Assembly (NCBI GenBank): GCA_003551785.1
Contig: PUNP01000646.1
Location: 1 to 9,335, forward strand
Length of the DNA: 9,335 nucleotides
Direction of reading: 5' to 3'
DNA from: Candidatus Brocadiaceae bacterium
Lineage (GTDB): Bacteria; Planctomycetota; Brocadiia; SM23-32
The notes under the pieces: model-generated
What the model saw: only the letters and a program-made list of their open reading frames with translations
The model's database searches: none
Told to the model about the DNA's origin: nothing
Program-made: the position numbers and the translations under genes
Shown: positions 1-5,505 of the stretch, one piece after another
Layout: each line of letters starts with the position of its first letter
How positions within the stretch are numbered: position 1 is the first letter of the stretch

Positions 1-1541
1 GCATATTTCTCAAGCTTGTCAATGAGTATATTCAGCCTCTCCACATCTCTGCTCATAAGGTTGTAGAATTCCGTCCTGAATTTTTTATCGTTGTATTTTT
101 CTGGGAAAAGCTGAGTGAAAGTGCTTATTGAAACGAGGGGATTGCGCACCTCATGCGCTATAGATTCTGCGAAATTCATCCACAACTTCTCTTCATCGCT
201 GCAGCCGGAATTATCTGTGGGGCCGGTGGCATTTTTCAGCCTTGTGAAAACAAGAACACAACCTTCCGTGGATCCGTTTTCCCCCTTGAGAAGTGAAGTT
301 GAAACAGCCAGGCACCCGGCCTCTCCGGGTGTTAAAATTTCATGCCTTGCAACCGTTTCTCCAATTTCAAGCGCCTTGAGCATGATATCGGCGATTCCTG
401 AGCCGGCCTTCTGGATGCTCTCTCCCAAAGCATCGCTGTCAAGCGCAAGAATATTCATACCTGCTTGGTTAAGAGTTGTTATCTTTCCGGCTTTGTCTAT
501 TGCCAGAACCCCTGTAGCTATGCTGTCCATTATTGCCCGATGATGGTTTTCCTGGGATGAGATTTTACCGTGGAGGAGGGAATTGTGTATAGCAACAGCG
601 GCATAGCTTGCCATGGTAGCCAGAAGCCCCACGTCTTCATGGGTAATATTTTCGCCTGTAATTTTTCTTCCGGCTGATATTATGGCTATAAGATCCCCCT
701 GGGTTGTAAGGGGAAAGCAGATATGGGCGCCCAGCATGTCCATTTCGCGGATTATAAGCAGATGCTCATGCCCGGGTTTTTTAGTTTCAAATTCGCTTCT
801 TTTAAGCACTCTTCCTTCCTTGCGAAGCCAGGCGGGTATGCCTTCGGAGGTGTTCAGACGTATCGCCGCCGCGGTATTTTCCTCCAGACCGCAATGGGCT
901 CTGACGTGGAATTCAGTTCCATTGGAATCCTTCAAAATAATGGCGGTTTTGTTCAGGTCAAAAATTTCGGCTACAGCAGTGACGACCGCATCAAGCAGTC
1001 TGCCCGGTTCAAAAACGTATGTGAGCGCCTTGGAGAATTTTCTGATAGCCTCATGGTAGTAGTAGTGAGCGTGGGACACAGGTTCTTTGCAGGACTGGGT
1101 ATGAGCGTGTTTCGAGGGGGGGGTGTGCATAGAGCTGTCGCGAAAAAGCTTTAATTCTTTTAGCAATGCGCTTTTTTCTTCGGCCCTGCTGAACGCAGCT
1201 AAGAATTCTTTGCGGTTAAAAGGTTTTCCTATAATCTCGCAAAGAGCAGATGGAGCGGAATGATCTGCGTCATTCTCGGTGAAAAATTCTAATCTTCGGG
1301 TCGAGGATAAAACTATTACCGCAGATTCCGGGCTTGTCTTTCTAACCTCGCATAAAAAATCTCCTATGTCCATTCCCGCGACCGGTGTGTCGGCAATAAT
1401 AATATCAATCGGGTTGGTCTGAATCGAGTTTATGGCCTGTGTTGCGTCTGTGAGGGAGAGGGTAAAGAATGCTTTCGGGAGAATCAGGCTTATCGATTCA
1501 AGGACGTTCTTCTCCTGGCTCAAAATAAGCACGTTGTTCAT
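1..1541 (-). CDS. Receiver-GAF-PAS histidine kinase, C-terminal end beyond window
   Basis: This is a sensor histidine kinase without evident membrane segments, read from ATG at 1541; 513 codons lie inside the window and no stop is reached. Residues 1-118 form a receiver-like fold with Asp51 (IIIADTPVAGMD) and Lys106 (IIGKPF). The usual N-terminal acidic pair is replaced by Ser8-Gln9, so phosphorylation may be impaired. Residues 139-163 are a His-rich linker. Residues ~178-322 look like a GAF domain and ~332-435 like a PAS domain. The DHp helix begins near 455 with phospho-acceptor His463 in AHEVRNPL, which is intact. The ATPase domain should follow to the left of the window. The ATG overlaps the stop of the upstream kinase (ATGA), which implies translational coupling. 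The DHp region closely resembles that of the upstream kinase (LFPEKYxDxKF), so the two are probably paralogues. The kinase call is secure; the signal sensed is unknown. Confidence 0.9.
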   Translation of the reverse strand, partial: MNNVLILSQEKNVLESISLILPKAFFTLSLTDATQAINSIQTNPIDIIIADTPVAGMDIGDFLCEVRKTSPESAVIVLSSTRRLEFFTENDADHSAPSALCEIIGKPFNRKEFLAAFSRAEEKSALLKELKLFRDSSMHTPPSKHAHTQSCKEPVSHAHYYYHEAIRKFSKALTYVFEPGRLLDAVVTAVAEIFDLNKTAIILKDSNGTEFHVRAHCGLEENTAAAIRLNTSEGIPAWLRKEGRVLKRSEFETKKPGHEHLLIIREMDMLGAHICFPLTTQGDLIAIISAGRKITGENITHEDVGLLATMASYAAVAIHNSLLHGKISSQENHHRAIMDSIATGVLAIDKAGKITTLNQAGMNILALDSDALGESIQKAGSGIADIMLKALEIGETVARHEILTPGEAGCLAVSTSLLKGENGSTEGCVLVFTRLKNATGPTDNSGCSDEEKLWMNFAESIAHEVRNPLVSISTFTQLFPEKYNDKKFRTEFYNLMSRDVERLNILIDKLEKY

Positions 1542-4036
1542 ACGGCAGCCCTGCTAGGTTCAAAGGCGGGTTTTCTATTTATCGGTTCCTGCGCCTTTGC
1601 GGGAATTCTAAGTTCGAAGCATGTACCCTTGTTGAGAATTGTTTCTCTTACTTTTATCGATCCCCCGTGGTTGATCAATGCCTTCCGCACGCTGAAAAGT
1701 CCCAACCCTGTGCCCTTAGTCTTATTTGTGAAAAACGGGTCGAAAATTTTGGGAAGTATATCATCCGGGATTCCGCAGCCGTTATCCCTTATATGTATTA
1801 CAATTTCTTCGGAGTCGGGTGCTTCAGAATCGGATTGTGAAAATTCCCTGGCAGTTTTTACAGAAATAGTTCCGCCTTTTTTGTCAAAACTTTCTATGCT
1901 GTTATAGAAAATATTCAGCAGAACGTCTCTGAAACTTTCCTCGTCGGTGAAGGCTGTCACTGCCTGAGTCGTATAATCGCGTATAATCTTTACGGAATTT
2001 TTTTCAAGCACGGAATCAAGGAGAGAGAATGTCTCATCTATCATCCTGTGGATGTTTGTTTCTTTGAAGTCAATAACCCTGTCATGGGTCATGTCAAGAA
2101 GGCGCTGGACTATATCGTTTATTCTCTGAGCTTCCCTGGCGGCTGTTTGTGAAAAATTAATCCTGAATTTTTCATCGCTATATTTTTCGGGGAAGAGCTC
2201 CATGAAGGTGTTGATAGCCACAAGCGGGTTTTTTATTTTATGAGCCATTGAAGCGGCGATGGTGCCAAGTGATGCCAGTTTCTCGGATTGACGAAGCTCA
2301 TATTCAAGTTTTTTCGTTTCGGTAAGATCTACCAAGACAATAACGGCGCCATTATCCTCGTGGCGTCCGGATCTCATTGGGGCGATGCTTAGAGCAAGGG
2401 GAATTTTTTCTTTGGTGGAATTTTTGTAGTCAACTTCCATGTTTGTAAGGCCGGTTTTGCCTCCTATGGCATCAAGGACAATGCCGGTTATCGTGTCGTC
2501 AAAAATTTTGTTTATAGAAACTCCGGGGCTTGTATCCAGAAGCCCTGTGATATCTGCGGCCTTGCGGTTAAAAAGTCTTATTCCTCCTGCCGAATCGACA
2601 GTTATTACACCGCATGACAGGCAGCTAAGTATTTTGTCCTTATACAGTTTTTCCTCTTCCAGCTTTGTATAAAGAAGAGCGTTTTCTATCGCGACGGAAG
2701 CCTGGCTGGCCACTGTCATGAATAAATCTATGTCTTCCTGAGTGAATATGTGCCCGGATTTTTTCCCGCTGATAAAAATGATTCCTCTCAGGCCTTCTTT
2801 TCCGTTTATCGGGATGGCGATTTCGGCTCCCATCTGCTCCAGTTCCCGGACGGCGCCATGAGAGGTTTGAACCAGTTCGTCTCTTATAGCGGCTTTATTA
2901 TGTTTTTTTATCCAGGCGGCCAGTTCGCCGTTATAGTTGATATAGCGGATTTCCTCGCTGCCGGTTAATTCCGATGACGCCTTAAGGAGATGGCTGTCTT
3001 TTTCAGAAAGGCATATAAAGGCTTTTTCGACTCCCAGTGCGCCAGTGATATTTTCAACTATTTTCCCAAGAAGCTCCGGAAGCGAAAGCACTTTTGTAAG
3101 ATGCATGCTGGTATCTCGGAGCGTTTTCTGGTATTCGTATTTTTTTCTGTAGAAACATTTGTCGACAAATTTTTGAAGGCGCTCCCTCAGCGGATGGAAG
3201 AAAATCGCGATTATCATAGCCGAGAGAAAAGCCGGAAAAAGCGTCTGGTATTGTGCGAATTCCCGAAAAAGCCTTTCACCGACCAGTACCAGCGCAATAT
3301 AGATGACTGTAACAGCCCCTGTTGTTACCGCGTACAGGAGTGTTTTTCTTACAACCAGTGCTATGTCAAGGAATCTGTATTTAAATATCGCGTATGCTAT
3401 GGAACCGACTATTATAACTGAAAAGCCCGGGCCCAAAGCCACAAGCTGCGCAACTCCCAGAGCAGGCAGGATAAGGCATGCCCCGATCATGAAAAAGGCG
3501 CTGATAAATATTCCTGTGAAAATTATTTTTAACTGCAGAGCTTCCATCCCTTTTTTTCTCTTAATCCATTTTCTGCGAAGACATGACAAACTCAAAGTCA
3601 CGCAGCTTATGTGGAAAAAGACATAGAAAGGGTAAAGCACGCCAAGTTGCGGACGGAATTCCCCATCTAAAATAATCACATCCTGCTGGATAAGCCTTGT
3701 GAATGATAATATGAAAAGAGCTCCGGCGGATGAGTAAAGCGCGAAATTAACCTTTTTACTCATTTGAACTACCGAAGGAAAGACGACTGAAAACCTGAAA
3801 AATGAAATCTGGGTTAAAATTGCAGTTGCAAAGCAAAAATGACCGAATAGCATTACACGGTTGATGTCATCGGTCATGTTAAGAAGAAGGGTGGACAAGC
3901 CCCATACCACAATAGTTAAAATAAAAATAGCCAGCGCCTGGTTGTGAGGCTTTTTCCAGCCCTTGCTTATTACATAGATAGCAATAACAAGATTTGCTAA
4001 AACAGAAAATATAAGAGTCAGCACTTTTAGCGACAA
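1538..4036 (-). CDS. Membrane sensor histidine kinase (7TM-GAF-PAS-HisKA-HATPase)
   Basis: This is an 832-residue inner-membrane sensor kinase. About seven hydrophobic segments lie between residues 5 and 220, like the histidine-kinase 7TM N-terminal module. Two more follow at ~231-252 and 266-281, ending in a basic region (HPLRERLQKFVDKCFYRKKY). GAF covers ~318-455, PAS ~465-573, DHp ~583-650 and the ATPase domain ~660-812. The ATPase domain has an N-box (N708/N712), a G1 box DNGCGI (751-756), an F-box IFDPFF (764-769) and a G2 box KGTGLGL (774-780), all intact. His599 is the expected phospho-acceptor, but the next residue is Lys600 rather than the usual Glu. The chosen start is TTG at 4036, which overlaps the ketosynthase stop by 10 bases and has a G-rich GGGGG about 8 bases upstream; GTG at 4024 is an alternative. 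No cognate response regulator is visible. The gene is clearly a kinase; the ligand and output are not known. Confidence 0.94.
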   Translation of the reverse strand: MSLKVLTLIFSVLANLVIAIYVISKGWKKPHNQALAIFILTIVVWGLSTLLLNMTDDINRVMLFGHFCFATAILTQISFFRFSVVFPSVVQMSKKVNFALYSSAGALFILSFTRLIQQDVIILDGEFRPQLGVLYPFYVFFHISCVTLSLSCLRRKWIKRKKGMEALQLKIIFTGIFISAFFMIGACLILPALGVAQLVALGPGFSVIIVGSIAYAIFKYRFLDIALVVRKTLLYAVTTGAVTVIYIALVLVGERLFREFAQYQTLFPAFLSAMIIAIFFHPLRERLQKFVDKCFYRKKYEYQKTLRDTSMHLTKVLSLPELLGKIVENITGALGVEKAFICLSEKDSHLLKASSELTGSEEIRYINYNGELAAWIKKHNKAAIRDELVQTSHGAVRELEQMGAEIAIPINGKEGLRGIIFISGKKSGHIFTQEDIDLFMTVASQASVAIENALLYTKLEEEKLYKDKILSCLSCGVITVDSAGGIRLFNRKAADITGLLDTSPGVSINKIFDDTITGIVLDAIGGKTGLTNMEVDYKNSTKEKIPLALSIAPMRSGRHEDNGAVIVLVDLTETKKLEYELRQSEKLASLGTIAASMAHKIKNPLVAINTFMELFPEKYSDEKFRINFSQTAAREAQRINDIVQRLLDMTHDRVIDFKETNIHRMIDETFSLLDSVLEKNSVKIIRDYTTQAVTAFTDEESFRDVLLNIFYNSIESFDKKGGTISVKTAREFSQSDSEAPDSEEIVIHIRDNGCGIPDDILPKIFDPFFTNKTKGTGLGLFSVRKALINHGGSIKVRETILNKGTCFELRIPAKAQEPINRKPAFEPSRAAV

Positions 4037-5286
4037 TTTAGTGCCCCCGGATATTCTCCTATGACAGCGCTGGCATTGCTGCCGCCGAAGCCGTGTGAGT
4101 TTATAAGAGCGACCCGAACGCGGTTTCTCCTGGAGGTGTTAGGCACATAATCAAGGTCGCAGGAAGGATCTGGATTTTGATAATTTATCGTCGGTGGTAC
4201 TATCCCAGTGTTAATAGCCATTAACGAGGCGATAAACTGGAGAGGGGCCGCGGATGCCAGCGGGTTTCCTATCATTGATTTAATTGAACTCACCGGGATT
4301 TTGTATGACCGCTTCCCGAAAACAAGCTTGATAGCGTTTGTCTCGGCAGCATCTCGGATTACGTCCGAGGGAGCGTGCGCGCAGATATAATCCACATCAG
4401 AAGCCGTAATCTGCGCCCTGGCTATGGCGTTTTGCATTTCCTTTGCGAAACCGGCACCTTCGCTGTCATTCTCGAAAATGTTTGAAGCCTGCGCGCTGCC
4501 GCTGAATCCCATGAGGACTCCGTAAATATCGGCGCCTCTTGAAACTGCATGGCTCTCTTCCTCCATTATCAATATGCCGGCACCTTCGCTGATAACGCCC
4601 CCATCGCGGAGCGAATCAAAGGGGCGGCTTGCTTTGCTTGGAAAATCATTCAGCTTTGAAAGAATGCCCGCAGCGCAGAAGCTTCCTAATGTAAGAGGAG
4701 TAACAGAACCGTCAGTACCTCCGCAGACCGCGATGTCTATATTGCCGAGTGCAATTTCCTCAAAAGCAGCTCCTACTGCGTCAAGCCCGCAAGTGCATCC
4801 GGTTGAAATTGTGATAACCTGTCCGGTGAAACCCAGAGCGATTGAGATCTGGGTGGCTGCCGAGTTCGGAAAATAGGCAGCTGCTCCGAAAGGGCTCATC
4901 TTTTTTAGTGAATTCTGCAATATTTTTTCATGCTCATTTTCGAATATGTCCATGCCTCCTGAAGCGGTTCCTATGTAAACGGCCTTGCGCGAAAATTCGG
5001 TTTCGCCATTGGCTATTCCTGCCTGCCTGGCCGCCATCCCGGCGGCGGCTACGGCAAACCGGGTGAACTTGGCGCTGCGGCGGGAGCTCCTTGGATTCAT
5101 ATAGTTATCAGAGCTGAAATTATCTATCTCACCCGCGATGCGGGAAGGGAAGCTTTTCGCGTCGAAACCCTGTATAAGCCTGATGCCGGATTTTCCCCCA
5201 ACAAGAGCCTTCCAGAAAACTTCGGTGCCTATTCCATTGGGAGCTACCGCTCCCATGCCGGTAACAACCACCCTGTTTCTTTTCAT
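4027..5286 (-). CDS. FabF-type beta-ketoacyl-ACP synthase with Cys-His-Asn active site
   Basis: This 419-residue protein is the normal length for a cytosolic FabF/KAS II-type condensing enzyme, which joins malonyl-ACP to an acyl chain by decarboxylative Claisen condensation. It starts with the family signature VVTGMGAVAPNG. The nucleophile is Cys164 (STGCTCG), the first catalytic His is His304 (ICAHAPSD, where AHGTST is usual), and Lys336 of the KSM motif is kept. The second catalytic His, normally in KSMTGH, is Asn341 (KSMIGNPLASAA). The C-terminal gate loop reads NSHGFGGSNAS (396-406), with His398 where Phe is common. The other sequences around the fold look intact, so this is not a decayed gene. 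It is first in a three-gene operon and its stop overlaps the membrane kinase start. Neither an ACP nor another fatty-acid gene is adjacent. It may make a special acyl chain, prime another enzyme, or act as a chain-length-factor-like partner. I leave the symbol blank because orthodox FabF chemistry is doubtful. Confidence 0.93.
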   Translation of the reverse strand: MKRNRVVVTGMGAVAPNGIGTEVFWKALVGGKSGIRLIQGFDAKSFPSRIAGEIDNFSSDNYMNPRSSRRSAKFTRFAVAAAGMAARQAGIANGETEFSRKAVYIGTASGGMDIFENEHEKILQNSLKKMSPFGAAAYFPNSAATQISIALGFTGQVITISTGCTCGLDAVGAAFEEIALGNIDIAVCGGTDGSVTPLTLGSFCAAGILSKLNDFPSKASRPFDSLRDGGVISEGAGILIMEEESHAVSRGADIYGVLMGFSGSAQASNIFENDSEGAGFAKEMQNAIARAQITASDVDYICAHAPSDVIRDAAETNAIKLVFGKRSYKIPVSSIKSMIGNPLASAAPLQFIASLMAINTGIVPPTINYQNPDPSCDLDYVPNTSRRNRVRVALINSHGFGGSNASAVIGEYPGALNCR

Positions 5287-5297
5287 CTGCGATTTCC

Positions 5298-5313
5298 AGG
5301 TTTTAAAAAACCT
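5298..5313. repeat. Short AT-rich inverted repeat before the ketosynthase start
   Basis: AGGTTTT and AAAACCT form a perfect 7-bp inverted repeat around a 2-base centre. It lies 12 to 27 bases upstream of the ketosynthase ATG, inside the predicted leader. As RNA it would give a hairpin of at most 6 bp next to the ribosome-binding region. As DNA it could be an operator. The upstream region shows no strong Shine-Dalgarno sequence, so a role in translation control is possible but unproven. Confidence 0.45.
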
Positions 5314-5340
5314 ATTCGAAGGAGGACTCGATGCTTTGCA

Positions 5341-5359
5341 TGTTCAAAAATGTGCATCT
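5341..5359 (+). repeat. Direct repeat copy 1 (TGTTCAAAAATGTGCATCT)
   Basis: This copy matches the one at 5448-5467 over 19 bases except for one substitution and one inserted base. It lies at or just downstream of the expected transcription start of the ketosynthase operon, so a protein bound here could block initiation or early elongation. With the flanking TGCA at 5337-5340 it forms a loose dyad (TGCA..TT....AA..TGCA). Confidence 0.55.
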
Positions 5360-5366
5360 CACTAAA

Positions 5367-5397
5367 ATTATATAACATTATTTTTAAATAATGTCAA
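5367..5397 (-). promoter_or_regulatory. Predicted sigma-70 promoter of the ketosynthase-kinase operon
   Basis: On the minus strand a perfect -35 box TTGACA (5397-5392) is followed by either TATATA (5374-5369, 17-base spacer) or a perfect TATAAT (5372-5367, 19-base spacer). Transcription would start near 5360, giving a leader of roughly 75 bases before the ketosynthase ATG at 5286. It is the only strong promoter I see upstream of the three genes. Confidence 0.7.
5375..5394. promoter_or_regulatory. Perfect palindrome in the promoter spacer, likely operator
   Basis: ACATTATTTTTAAATAATGT is a perfect 9-bp inverted repeat around a 2-base centre. It occupies the interval between the -35 and -10 boxes of the predicted operon promoter and overlaps the -35 box by three bases. 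This is the classic place for a dimeric repressor to exclude RNA polymerase. I do not recognise it as the site of a named fatty-acid regulator, and no DNA-binding regulator is encoded in the window. The AT-rich composition raises the chance of a coincidental palindrome. Confidence 0.55.
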
Positions 5398-5403
5398 TGT
5401 AAA

Positions 5404-5416
5404 TGTCCAAATATGT
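5404..5416 (+). repeat. Direct repeat copy 2, degenerate (TGTCCAAATATGT)
   Basis: It shares TGTyCAAAnATGT with the other two copies and loses similarity after position 13. It sits immediately upstream of the -35 box, where activators commonly bind. It is the weakest of the three copies and could be a chance match. Confidence 0.4.
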
Positions 5417-5447
5417 TATTTGAATAAAGACAAGAGCTTTTCCTGAC

Positions 5448-5467
5448 TGTTCAAAGATGTGCAATCT
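5448..5467 (+). repeat. Direct repeat copy 3 (TGTTCAAAGATGTGCAATCT)
   Basis: This is the near-identical partner of the copy at 5341, with start positions 107 bases apart. It lies about 50 bases upstream of the -35 box of the operon promoter, between that promoter and the end of the radical SAM gene. The pairing of this distal copy with one at the start site would suit looping repression, which is inferred from position only. Confidence 0.55.
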
Positions 5468-5505
5468 GTGTTTGGCAGAGGTAGCGTCTCATGAAAAAAA
5501 TTGAT

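Noticed and set aside
115..1154. Plus-strand reading frames at 115-543, 613-1059 and 723-1154
   Set aside because: They lie opposite a minus-strand frame that is continuous from 1541 to the window edge with clear receiver, GAF, PAS and HisKA motifs; their translations show no recognisable domain.
5461..5505. Terminator for the radical SAM gene in the seven-T run at about 5494-5500 (minus-strand sense)
   Set aside because: A T run follows the TAG stop on the minus strand, but I could not find a convincing GC stem before it. Read-through into the ketosynthase operon cannot be excluded.
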